Assembly: GCF_004341685.1 (NCBI RefSeq)
Contig: NZ_SMAA01000008.1
Location: 1-64,000 of the forward strand
DNA: 64,000 nucleotides
Source: Pectinatus cerevisiiphilus
Lineage (GTDB): Bacteria; Bacillota; Negativicutes; Selenomonadales; Selenomonadaceae
Reading direction: 5' to 3'
The notes beneath the pieces were generated by a model. The model made no database searches. It saw only the letters and a program-made list of their open reading frames with translations, and was not told the origin of the DNA. Position 1 is the first letter of the stretch. Every line of letters begins with the position of its first letter. This document shows positions 19,775 to 27,443 of the stretch, one piece after another. The position numbers and the translations under genes are program-made.

Positions 19775-20770
19775 ATGAAAAAAATTATTAATAATCCGGA
19801 TAATGTCGTAGAAGAAATGTTAAATGGGATGACAGCATCCCAGCCGCAGTATTTAAAGAGATTGAAGGGCTTTGATGTCATTGTCAGAGCAAATAAAAAG
19901 ACGGATAAGGTTGCACTGGTCAGCGGCGGTGGCAGCGGACATGAACCAGCCCATGCTGGTTATGTAGGCCGTGGAATGCTTGATGCCGCAGTAGCTGGAC
20001 CTGTTTTCACTTCGCCTACGCCTGATCAAATTTATGAAGCCGTAAAGGAAGTTAATACCGGTAAAGGTGTGCTGCTGATAATAAAGAATTACAGTGGTGA
20101 TGTTATGAATTTTGAAATGGCAGCTGAAATGGCAGCGGCAGATGGCATTGAAGTGGAAAAAGTAGTAACAAATGATGATGTTGCTGTAGAAAACAGCACT
20201 TGGACAATAGGCCGCCGTGGTATAGCCGGCACTGTCCTTGTCCATAAGATTGCCGGAGCTAAAGCAGAAACAGGAGCAGCACTCGCTGATGTAAAGAAGG
20301 CAGCAGAAAAAGTAATTGCCAATGTACGTTCGATGGGAATGGCTTTGTCACCGTGTACTGTACCAGCAGCGGGAAAACCAAGCTTTACATTGCCCGATAA
20401 TCAGATGGAAATCGGTATAGGGATACATGGTGAACCAGGTACCCATCGCGAAGCTATTCGGAGTGCTGATGAAATCGCACAACAGCTTGTCGATAAAATT
20501 TTAGCTGAAAATATTTACAACAGCGGTGATGAAGTTGCTGTTATAATCAACGGCTTGGGAGCAACACCGTTGATGGAACTTTATATACTCAGTCACAAAG
20601 TACAGGCTATTTTGAAAGAAAAAGGCTTAAAGATGGTTAAAACATATGTAGGTAATTATATGACCTCTTTAGAAATGGCAGGCTGTTCAGTAACACTTCT
20701 AAAGCTTGATGATGAACTGAAAGAACTTTTACTGGCACCGGCTGATACGCCAGCGCTTGTCCAGTTTTAA
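19775..20770 (+). CDS. dhaK: PTS-dependent dihydroxyacetone kinase, substrate-binding subunit
   Basis: A 331-residue DhaK that binds dihydroxyacetone covalently as a hemiaminal. The catalytic His is H218 in GIGIHGEPG. The substrate-binding GGGSGHEPAHAGYVG segment (about 51-65) and the NYSGDVMNF loop are conserved. It works with DhaL and DhaM, converting dihydroxyacetone to its phosphate with phosphoenolpyruvate as the donor via HPr. AAAGGAGAAAA lies eight bases before the ATG. A TATAAT at 19734-19739 may be the -10 box. A large hairpin and a 164-base gap separate it from dhaL, which is unusual for this operon. Confidence 0.96.
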   Translation: MKKIINNPDNVVEEMLNGMTASQPQYLKRLKGFDVIVRANKKTDKVALVSGGGSGHEPAHAGYVGRGMLDAAVAGPVFTSPTPDQIYEAVKEVNTGKGVLLIIKNYSGDVMNFEMAAEMAAADGIEVEKVVTNDDVAVENSTWTIGRRGIAGTVLVHKIAGAKAETGAALADVKKAAEKVIANVRSMGMALSPCTVPAAGKPSFTLPDNQMEIGIGIHGEPGTHREAIRSADEIAQQLVDKILAENIYNSGDEVAVIINGLGATPLMELYILSHKVQAILKEKGLKMVKTYVGNYMTSLEMAGCSVTLLKLDDELKELLLAPADTPALVQF

Positions 20771-20784
20771 GCAGTAAAATTGTG

Positions 20785-20844
20785 TGGTAGGAAGGTTACT
20801 TATCTAGGGACATATATTTATATAAGATAAGTAGCCTTCTGCCA
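20785..20844 (+). repeat. large intercistronic hairpin between dhaK and dhaL
   Basis: GAAGGTTACTTATCT (20791-20805) pairs with AGATAAGTAGCCTTC (20825-20839) over 15 bp with a single G-U. An outer TGGTA/TGCCA extension brings it to about 20 bp. No T-run follows, so it is not a clean terminator. It fits an RNA processing or stability element, or a partial terminator lowering dhaLM relative to dhaK. Confidence 0.65.
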
Positions 20845-20934
20845 AATCCATCGACTAGAAGATGGCAGTAATAATATGCCGTTATTTAGATTTTGCTTGA
20901 TAAAAATTAGTGCAACGAAGGGAACGGATTATTA

Positions 20935-21561
20935 ATGACTGTAAAAGATGCTATAAAAGAAGTTGGCCAGGCTGTTATTAAAGATAAAGTATTTTTGACA
21001 GATCTTGACCAGGCAATCGGCGATGGTGACCATGGTATCAATATGGCACGCGGTTTTGAAAGTGTATTGCCTAAAATAGCAGCGCTTGCCGATGATAATG
21101 ATGTGGCGGCTGCTTTGAAGGCCGTAGGTATGGGACTTATCTCAAGCGTAGGTGGAGCGGCTGGTCCATTGTACGGCACAGCTTTTCTACGGGCGGCAGG
21201 GGCATGTAAAGGAAAAACGGCTATTGATGCTGCTACAGCTAAAGCGATGCTTGATGCGGCAATAAAAGGTATCCAAGATCGGGGCAAAGCACAGCAGGGT
21301 GAAAAGACGATGCTTGATGCGTTGATACCGGCGTCAGATGCATTTGCCGATGGAATAAAGGCAGGAAAAAACGCTGTTGAATGTTTAGGTGATGCTGTAC
21401 AGGCAGCTGAAAAAGGCGTTGAATATACAAAAAAAATTAGTGCGACAAAAGGAAGAGCAAGCTATTTGGGGGAACGCAGTATCGGTCATCAAGACCCAGG
21501 CGCTACATCTTCTACAATTATGCTGACAGCACTTTATAAATATTTGAAGCAAGAGAGGTAA
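20935..21561 (+). CDS. dhaL: dihydroxyacetone kinase, ADP-binding subunit
   Basis: A 208-residue DhaL, the subunit that holds ADP as a tightly bound cofactor and passes the phosphate to dihydroxyacetone on DhaK. The magnesium-binding aspartates are D25, D30 and D32 in DLDQAIGDGDHG. The central GGAAGPLYGT loop and the C-terminal RASYLGERSIGHQDPGA signature are also present. GAAGGGAAC precedes the ATG. It is followed three bases later by dhaM, so L and M are certainly coupled. A degraded copy of the C-terminal part of a second dhaL occurs at 50192-50340. Confidence 0.95.
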   Translation: MTVKDAIKEVGQAVIKDKVFLTDLDQAIGDGDHGINMARGFESVLPKIAALADDNDVAAALKAVGMGLISSVGGAAGPLYGTAFLRAAGACKGKTAIDAATAKAMLDAAIKGIQDRGKAQQGEKTMLDALIPASDAFADGIKAGKNAVECLGDAVQAAEKGVEYTKKISATKGRASYLGERSIGHQDPGATSSTIMLTALYKYLKQER

Positions 21562-21564
21562 AAA

Positions 21565-21957
21565 ATGGTAGGTATTGTTATAGTTTCGCATAGTAGTAAA
21601 ATTGCCGAAGGGGTAAAAGAGGTAGCTTTACAGATGGCGAAAAACCATCCTGTATATACTGCTGGTGGAACCGCGGACGGCGGGATAGGAACAGATCCAG
21701 TGCGCATTCAAGAAGCTATAGAAGCAGCCAATACTGGAGATGGTGTGGTCGTTTTGGCGGATTTGGGCAGTGCCGTCATGAGTGTGGGACTGGCAAAAGA
21801 AATGATTGATCCTGCTTTGGCAAAATCGGTGAAGCTGGCTAACGCACCGCTGGTTGAAGGAGCTATTGCGGCTACTGTTGAAGCTTCTATGGGCAGCCCA
21901 TTGGCAAAAGTACTGCAAACTGCGCATGATGCCCGCAATATGGATAAAGTTGAATAA
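21565..21957 (+). CDS. dhaM: PTS-dependent dihydroxyacetone kinase, phosphotransferase subunit
   Basis: A 130-residue EIIA-Man-like DhaM. The active His is H9 in VIVSHSSK, which accepts phosphate from HPr and re-phosphorylates ADP on DhaL. Only the EIIA domain is present, unlike the E. coli protein with fused HPr and EI-like domains, so the general PTS must supply phosphate. The GGTADGGIGTDP and VVLADLGSAVMS segments are conserved. The gene starts three bases after dhaL and is followed by a terminator. It identifies the kinase as PTS-dependent rather than ATP-dependent. Confidence 0.93.
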   Translation: MVGIVIVSHSSKIAEGVKEVALQMAKNHPVYTAGGTADGGIGTDPVRIQEAIEAANTGDGVVVLADLGSAVMSVGLAKEMIDPALAKSVKLANAPLVEGAIAATVEASMGSPLAKVLQTAHDARNMDKVE

Positions 21958-21973
21958 TATTTTATTAATGCTG

Positions 21974-22020
21974 AAATAAGTATCCAAGCTGCCAGAAGCA
22001 GTGAGGGTACTTATTTTTTT
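21974..22020 (+). terminator. intrinsic terminator after dhaM
   Basis: A 12-bp stem with one G-U (21974-21985 with 22006-22017), an inner CTGC/GCAG stem and a T-run. Confidence 0.85.
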
Positions 22021-22221
22021 ATATTTTAATAAATGGGTAGTTAAGGCTTTTTTTTCAAAGCATATGCGGATATAATATAGGTAATATTAAAATGAGGTAT
22101 TTTTTAGTAAATATAGACATTTATTGATATATATGTTGCTTTAAATTTTCAAGAATATTTTCAATAATATGCTAAGCAAAAAAATATTTTGTATATAGAT
22201 AATAAATACTATTTCTCCTTC

Positions 22222-22293
22222 TTGACGAACAAAATAAATAGGGCTTATAATAGGCCTAGAATATACAGTTATCAATATTATAATATATGATAA
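22222..22293 (+). promoter_or_regulatory. hydrogenase operon promoter and palindromic operator candidate
   Basis: TTGACG at 22222-22227, an 18-base spacer and TATAAT at 22246-22251 form a promoter for the hydrogenase genes. About 18 bases downstream lies an inverted repeat, TTATCA (22269-22274) and TGATAA (22288-22293), centred in AT-only DNA. It would be transcribed and could be a repressor site. It does not match the FNR consensus. The remainder of the 354-base gap (22021-22221) is AT-rich with no ORF seen. Confidence 0.55.
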
Positions 22294-22311
22294 AATTGTG
22301 GGAGGGTCATT

Positions 22312-23436
22312 ATGGAAGGATACGATTCTATTTGGGACATGTATAAGAAGAAAGGCATAAGTCGGCGTAGTTTTATTAAAACTTGTACAGCAATGACCGC
22401 ACTGTTGGGATTGGCTCCGGCAATGCTGCCAGAAGTTGTCAAAGCCGCAGAAAAAAGATTACCTGTAGTTATTTGGCTGCATGGCCATGAATGCACAGGT
22501 TGCAGTGAAGCCTTTTTGCGTTCAGGTGCACCGCTGACATCTGATGTTGTCCTCAATATGATTGCGTTGGAATATGATGATACGCTGGGAGCTGCTTCTG
22601 GGGAACCCTTTGAAAATCATTTACAGGAAATTATGAAAACTTATAAGGGGCAGTACATTTTAGCCGTTGAAGGAGCCGCACCACCTGATCCCAAAGGTGG
22701 TTTTTGTATGGTCGGTGGCCGGTCATTTGTTGAAGAAGTCAAAGAAGCGGCTGCTGGAGCGGCTGCTATTATCGCCTATGGGAGTTGTGCTGCATGGGGC
22801 GGTATACAGGCGGCGCGCCCTAATCCGACGCAGGCGGTATCACTGAATGAAATTATTGATAATAAACATATTGTAAATGTACCGGGTTGTCCTCCTATTC
22901 CTGAAGTAATGACGGGTGTTATTGCCCATTATGCAATGTTTGGTAATTTACCACCGCTTGACAATAGAAATTGTCCTAAGCAGTTCTTTGGTAATCGTAT
23001 ACATGATACATGTTATCGTCGGCCGTTTTTTGATGCGGGTATGTTTGCTAATGATTTCAATGATGCTGGTGCTAGGGCTGGTTGGTGTCTTTATAAACTT
23101 GGCTGCCGGGGACCAGAAACATATGCGTCTTGCGGTAATATGCGTTGGTGGAATGGATTGTCTTATCCTATTCAATCTGGTCATGGCTGCATTGGCTGCA
23201 CAAGTAAGAATTTCTGGGATAATGATCCTTTTTATACAAGACTGCCTGAAGTCGCAGGACTTGGGCTTGGCAATATAGATAAAATAGGTGCTGTCGCAAC
23301 AGGGGCTTTGGCTGTTGGCATAACAGCGCATTTGGCCACATCAGCTGTCCAGAAAAGAAGACGCGATCAAAAGGAATTAGAAGATGAAAAGAAAGCTGCA
23401 GAAGAAGCTGAAAGAATGAGTAGAGGAAAGGATTGA
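22312..23436 (+). CDS. periplasmic uptake NiFe hydrogenase, small subunit (group 1)
   Basis: A 374-residue electron-transfer subunit. A Tat signal with SRRSFIK (about residues 18-24) directs folded export of the dimer, and a C-terminal membrane anchor ends in a charged tail. Three FeS clusters are ligated by conserved Cys/His: HECTGCSEAF, GSCAAWGG and GCPP for the proximal cluster, and HDTCYRR, the WCLYKLGC region and GCIGC for the others. The proximal site has CTGC and WGG, not the extra cysteines of oxygen-tolerant enzymes (CTCC, WGC), so a standard oxygen-sensitive cluster is predicted. GGAGGG precedes the start. It opens the hydrogenase operon. Confidence 0.95.
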   Translation: MEGYDSIWDMYKKKGISRRSFIKTCTAMTALLGLAPAMLPEVVKAAEKRLPVVIWLHGHECTGCSEAFLRSGAPLTSDVVLNMIALEYDDTLGAASGEPFENHLQEIMKTYKGQYILAVEGAAPPDPKGGFCMVGGRSFVEEVKEAAAGAAAIIAYGSCAAWGGIQAARPNPTQAVSLNEIIDNKHIVNVPGCPPIPEVMTGVIAHYAMFGNLPPLDNRNCPKQFFGNRIHDTCYRRPFFDAGMFANDFNDAGARAGWCLYKLGCRGPETYASCGNMRWWNGLSYPIQSGHGCIGCTSKNFWDNDPFYTRLPEVAGLGLGNIDKIGAVATGALAVGITAHLATSAVQKRRRDQKELEDEKKAAEEAERMSRGKD

Positions 23437-23444
23437 GTTTTTTT

Positions 23445-25340
23445 ATGAAAAGAGTTGTGGTAGATCCAGTTACTCGAATAGAGGGGCATTTGCGTTTAGA
23501 GGTTGAAGTCGATGAAGCTTCAGGGAAAGTCAATGACGCACTTTCCAGTGGAACAGCATGGAGAGGTATTGAAACAATAGTAAAAAATCGTGATCCGCGC
23601 GATGTATGGGCTTTTGTACAGCGTATCTGCGGGGTGTGTACCAGTGTCCATGCATTAGCTGCAGTCCGTGCTGTCGAAGATGCACTTGGTATAAGAATAC
23701 CTAAGAATGCACATTATATTCGTAACATCATGGCGGGAACAATAACAGCACATGACCATATAGTACATTTTTATCATCTGCATGCTTTAGACTGGGTAAG
23801 CCCTGTTGAAGCATTGAAAGCAGACCCTAAAGCAACAGCGGCTTTACAGGAAACTGTTTTGGACACATATACTATACCGGTTGAAGATACTGGTAAGTTT
23901 GATTTCAGTGCATATCCAAAGTATTTTCCTAAGGCTACAACGGCTTATTATAAAGAAATTCAAGGTAAAATAAAACAACTTGTTGACAGTAACCAGCTAG
24001 GAATATTTGCGGCTAACTGGTGGGATCATCCTGCATACCAAGTATTGCCACCGGAAGTACATTTGATGGCTGTAGCGCATTATTTGGAAATGCTTGATAA
24101 GCAGCGTGAAATAGTAATTCCCCATGTTATATTTGGCGGCAAGAATCCGCATCCCCATTATGTGGTTGGTGGCATGTCCTGCGCTATCTCCATGAATGAC
24201 ATGAATGCACCAGTTAACAGCCAGCGGCTGGCCGCAGTGGAAACGGCAATTTCTCTGACTGAAGCTGTAGTTAATTATTTTTATGTGCCTGATGCGTTGG
24301 CTATTGCGCATATCCATGCACAAAAAGGCAGTGCTATAGATGGTGGCGGTCTGGCAGGTGTACGTGTAATGGGATTTGGCTCGTATCCTGATGAACCTTT
24401 TGCTGGACATGCTGACTTTGCTTCTGCAGCGCTTGTACGCTGTGATGGTGTAGTAGAAAATTTTGCGCAAGGACTCAATAATGCCCGCTATACGGCATTG
24501 ACAGGTAAAGATCTTGAAGACAGCGCAGTTATAACAGAAAATGCCAAGCATTCTTGGTATGAAAATGATGATGCGCTTCATCCGTGGGATGGGGAAACTA
24601 ATCCTAATTATACGGGTGACAAAAATGGCAATAAAGATAGATGGGAAACCCTTGATAAGGATAATAAATATTCTTGGGTAAAAACACCGAGATGGCGTGG
24701 TAAGGTTTGCGAAGTAGGACCTTTAGCACGGTATATTGTCGTTTATACTAAAATAAAAAAAGGCATTGTCGCACCGACCTGGGCAGAACAAATGATGGTT
24801 AACCAGATTGACCATGTATCTAAGCTGCTCAATCTGCCACCGGAAAAATGGCTGCCATCAACAGCCGGCCGTACTTTAGCCCGTGCCCTTGATGCCCAAG
24901 TGGCAGCGAAAATGGAAAAATATTTCTTTGAAAAATTAGTGGAAAATATAGGTACTGGCGATACTAATATTGCTAATACGCTTAAATGGGAACCGTCTTC
25001 ATGGACTGACGGCGAAATAAAAGGCGTTGGCCTTTATGAAGCACCTCGTGGCTCTTTATCACATTGGATAGTGATTCAGAACAAAAAGGTAAAAAATTAT
25101 CAGGCTGTAGTACCGACAACATGGAATGCTTGCCCACATGATGATGAAGCGGGAAATGGGGCATATGAAATGTCTATGATGGATACGCATGTGGCGGTAC
25201 CTGATAAACCGTTAGAGATTGTGAGAGCCATTCGTTCCTTCGATCCATGCCTTGCTTGTGCGGCGCATGTATATGATAGTAAGAAGAAAACCCTTAGTAT
25301 AGTTAGTACCGATCCATATATAGGGAGTGGTAAAGTATGA
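23445..25340 (+). CDS. periplasmic uptake NiFe hydrogenase, large subunit
   Basis: A 631-residue subunit holding the NiFe(CN)2CO centre. The N-terminal ICGVC (RxCGxC motif) and the C-terminal DPCLACAAH give the four Ni-ligating cysteines. The maturation protease should cut after that His, removing a 23-residue tail, longer than the roughly 15 residues usual in group 1 enzymes. A TTG overlapping the previous stop is in frame, but AGGAAAGG before the ATG at 23445 gives MKRVVVDPVTRIEGH, the typical start. It oxidises hydrogen in the periplasm, with electrons leaving through the small subunit and cytochrome b. All four motifs are intact. Confidence 0.95.
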   Translation: MKRVVVDPVTRIEGHLRLEVEVDEASGKVNDALSSGTAWRGIETIVKNRDPRDVWAFVQRICGVCTSVHALAAVRAVEDALGIRIPKNAHYIRNIMAGTITAHDHIVHFYHLHALDWVSPVEALKADPKATAALQETVLDTYTIPVEDTGKFDFSAYPKYFPKATTAYYKEIQGKIKQLVDSNQLGIFAANWWDHPAYQVLPPEVHLMAVAHYLEMLDKQREIVIPHVIFGGKNPHPHYVVGGMSCAISMNDMNAPVNSQRLAAVETAISLTEAVVNYFYVPDALAIAHIHAQKGSAIDGGGLAGVRVMGFGSYPDEPFAGHADFASAALVRCDGVVENFAQGLNNARYTALTGKDLEDSAVITENAKHSWYENDDALHPWDGETNPNYTGDKNGNKDRWETLDKDNKYSWVKTPRWRGKVCEVGPLARYIVVYTKIKKGIVAPTWAEQMMVNQIDHVSKLLNLPPEKWLPSTAGRTLARALDAQVAAKMEKYFFEKLVENIGTGDTNIANTLKWEPSSWTDGEIKGVGLYEAPRGSLSHWIVIQNKKVKNYQAVVPTTWNACPHDDEAGNGAYEMSMMDTHVAVPDKPLEIVRAIRSFDPCLACAAHVYDSKKKTLSIVSTDPYIGSGKV

Positions 25341-26098
25341 CGGTCAAGGAAAGCCAGTTTATCGAAATATCTATGGACAGTGGCAAGGAAATGCATTTAA
25401 CAAGGTACTATATTTTTAGTCCTTTCCTGCGCATTTTCCACTGGTTGATGGTTGTTTCCATAATAGTTTTGTTTGCCAGCGGTATAGTTATAATGACACC
25501 TATGTCTATGGGAGAAGGACAGTATGTAGTACTGAATAATTGGCATTTGTCAGTTGATTGGATAAGGAATCTTCATTTCGTGGCAGGTTTTGTGTTGACT
25601 GCATCATTCTTATTTAGAATATATGGTTATATAATAAATAAAGGGGACAGACTTTTACCTAATATCTTTCGGATGAAGTTCTGGGATGATCTGGTAGAAG
25701 TAATGATGCATTATTGCCTGCTCAAATATTCGCATAAGCAATTTTTGCGCAACCCGATGGCGCGCATGTCTTATGTGGCAATTTATGGTCTGATCGTAGT
25801 TGAAATGTTGACAGGTTTTGCAATGTATTTTCAGGTGAACCCAAACGGTGTGGGCAGTTTTCTCTTTGGTTGGCTTGTCATTCCGTATGGAGAAATGTTC
25901 CTTCATGTCGTTCACCATATTGTGGCATGGTGTATTTTCCTTTTTGCTGCTATTCATGTATATATGGTAGTACGTGCCGACTTTATGGAACGTGAAGGTG
26001 AAATATCCAGTATGATTTCAGGAACGAAGGTATTGGCTCATTTACCGGATGACATAAATGATATAAGGGATAAACGCGGTAGAATTATTAAAGGATAA
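25337..26098 (+). CDS. NiFe hydrogenase b-type cytochrome
   Basis: A 253-residue protein with four or five membrane helices. The His residues spaced across helices (RIFHWLMV, HFVAGFV, LHVVHHIVAW, AIHVYMVV) are the haem b ligands of the HyaC/HydC family. It links hydrogen oxidation to the menaquinone pool. The start overlaps the large-subunit stop (ATGA), so the two are translationally coupled. The first 20 residues are polar and longer than in some homologues. It completes the membrane-bound respiratory hydrogenase. Confidence 0.93.
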   Translation: MTVKESQFIEISMDSGKEMHLTRYYIFSPFLRIFHWLMVVSIIVLFASGIVIMTPMSMGEGQYVVLNNWHLSVDWIRNLHFVAGFVLTASFLFRIYGYIINKGDRLLPNIFRMKFWDDLVEVMMHYCLLKYSHKQFLRNPMARMSYVAIYGLIVVEMLTGFAMYFQVNPNGVGSFLFGWLVIPYGEMFLHVVHHIVAWCIFLFAAIHVYMVVRADFMEREGEISSMISGTKVLAHLPDDINDIRDKRGRIIKG

Positions 26099-26112
26099 GG
26101 GGATGTTTTTAT

Positions 26113-26355
26113 ATGTGTTCAACATGCGGTTGCACGGGACATGGACAGGGAACGCAGATTCAATTTTTTGTTACTGGTTATGATGAAAAAAATTCTAAAG
26201 AAGTAGAAGAAAAACTCTTGGGTTTACCTGGCGTATTGTATGTACATATCCATACGCATGACGGAGAAACAACGATAAATTATAATCCCGCCAAAACACG
26301 TTTAAGTGAATTGACAGCTGTTTTTGAACAGAGGGGTCTGCAAGCAGCTATTTAA
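26113..26355 (+). CDS. small Cys/His-rich HMA-like protein, candidate nickel-handling factor
   Basis: An 80-residue protein starting MCSTCGCTGHG (cysteines at 2, 5 and 7, His 10). The CxxCxC start is the same as the high-affinity nickel motif at the N-terminus of E. coli HypB (MCTTCGC). From residue 14 on it reads like a ferredoxin-fold heavy-metal-associated domain (beta-alpha-beta-beta-alpha-beta, EVEEKLLGLPGVLYVHIHTH, then LSELTAVFEQRGL). It lacks that family's CxxC in the first loop but has HxHxH at 45, 47 and 49. AAGGGG precedes the ATG. It lies between the cytochrome and a terminator, before hypA. The HypB gene downstream lacks the motif, so a nickel chaperone or store is my inference. 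I do not recognise a named family. Confidence 0.75.
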   Translation: MCSTCGCTGHGQGTQIQFFVTGYDEKNSKEVEEKLLGLPGVLYVHIHTHDGETTINYNPAKTRLSELTAVFEQRGLQAAI

Positions 26356-26370
26356 GTGAATAATAAGAAT

Positions 26371-26407
26371 AAAAGCTGCTGCAGTATGGGATTGCAGCAG
26401 CTTTTTT
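26371..26407 (+). terminator. intrinsic terminator between the structural and hyp genes
   Basis: A 13-bp perfect stem (26371-26383 with 26393-26405), a 9-nt loop and a six-T run, ending only 18 bases before the hypA start. It would cut most transcripts from the hydrogenase promoter before the maturation genes. The hypA ribosome-binding site (AGGAG at 26414-26418) follows immediately, with no room for a separate promoter. Confidence 0.88.
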
Positions 26408-26424
26408 GATTGCAGGAGTGGCTT

Positions 26425-26766
26425 ATGCACGAAATGGCAATGGCACAAGGCGTAATGGAGATCGTAGAGGATTACGCACAAAAAAGTAAGGCAAAAAAAG
26501 TTTGCACTGTGGCTCTTTTAATTGGTGAAATGACAGGGGTAGTTCCTGAATCGTTGGAATTTTGTTTTAAAGCCGTGGCCAAAGGTACTGTTGCTGAGGA
26601 TGCCAAAATAAAACTTACAAATGTGCCGTTGATGGGACATTGTAATAATTGTGGCAATGAATGGCATATTGAAAATTATAACTTTTTTTGTCCGCAGTGC
26701 AGCAGTGCTAAAGTGGATATAATTTCAGGCAGGGAACTACGTGTTGAGTATTTGGAGGTAGATTGA
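26425..26766 (+). CDS. hypA: hydrogenase maturation nickel metallochaperone HypA
   Basis: A 113-residue HypA, which delivers nickel to the hydrogenase large-subunit precursor together with HypB. The N-terminal MHE gives the nickel-binding His2. The zinc site is formed by two CxxC pairs, CNNC and CPQC, near residues 74 and 91. A TTG 15 bases upstream is in frame but lies inside the terminator tail; AGGAG before the ATG at 26425 fixes the start. Its stop overlaps the hypB start (TGATG). It is the first gene of the maturation block. Confidence 0.95.
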   Translation: MHEMAMAQGVMEIVEDYAQKSKAKKVCTVALLIGEMTGVVPESLEFCFKAVAKGTVAEDAKIKLTNVPLMGHCNNCGNEWHIENYNFFCPQCSSAKVDIISGRELRVEYLEVD

Positions 26767-27443
26767 TGGAAGTTCAAGTAATGGAAGATATTTTGGGGAG
26801 CAATGACAAACAGGCTGCCGAAAATAAAAAAATTTTTGATAAATACGGGATTTTGGCACTTAATCTGATCGGCTCACCAGGAGCAGGTAAAACTTCGTTG
26901 CTGGAAAAAACCATAGGTTCATTAAAAGGTTGCATGCGTTTAGCAGTGATAGAAGGGGATTTATTCACGAGTAAGGATGCTGACCGTATAGCAGATAAGG
27001 ATATCCCTGTCATTCAAATAAATACAAGCGGTGGCTGCCATCTGGATGCAATGATGGTGCAAAAAGTCCTTAACAAATTGGATTTAGCAAATTTGGATCT
27101 TATTATTATAGAAAATGTAGGAAATCTTGTGTGTCCCGCGGAATTTAATATTGGAGAAGATGCCAAGGCTGTAGTTTTGAGTATTACCGAAGGCGATGAT
27201 AAACCGCTTAAATATCCGTTGATATTTAAAGAGGCTGCTGTGGCAGTACTCAATAAGATAGATATACTGCCTTTTACTAATTTTGATATGGCAAATGCCA
27301 AACATGATATGAATTGCCTGAACCCCGGAATCAGTATAATCGAAGCCTCCTGCCGTACCGGTGACGGGCTTGAAACATGGTGCAACTGGCTTAAAAATAC
27401 CGTCCAGATAAAAAAAGAACGGATGAAAAAAACTAATGGGTAA
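26766..27443 (+). CDS. hypB: hydrogenase maturation GTPase HypB (lacking the N-terminal nickel motif)
   Basis: A 225-residue SIMIBI-class GTPase needed for nickel insertion. The P-loop GSPGAGKT (about residues 36-43), the EGD switch, GGCHLDAMM with the conserved Cys-His metal site at the dimer interface, ENVGNLVCPA and NKID are all present. The N-terminus (MEVQVMEDILGSNDK) has neither the CxxCGC nickel site of E. coli HypB nor a His-rich stretch. That motif is instead found at the start of the small protein at 26113. The ATG overlaps the hypA stop, and the end overlaps the protease gene by eight bases. Confidence 0.94.
   Translation: MEVQVMEDILGSNDKQAAENKKIFDKYGILALNLIGSPGAGKTSLLEKTIGSLKGCMRLAVIEGDLFTSKDADRIADKDIPVIQINTSGGCHLDAMMVQKVLNKLDLANLDLIIIENVGNLVCPAEFNIGEDAKAVVLSITEGDDKPLKYPLIFKEAAVAVLNKIDILPFTNFDMANAKHDMNCLNPGISIIEASCRTGDGLETWCNWLKNTVQIKKERMKKTNG

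Noticed and set aside
23997-24581. 194-codon minus-strand ORF opposite the hydrogenase large subunit
   Set aside because: Shadow of the coding strand, with no ribosome-binding site and no family.
25100-25396. 98-codon minus-strand ORF at the large subunit end
   Set aside because: Antisense of a conserved C-terminus; no independent evidence.
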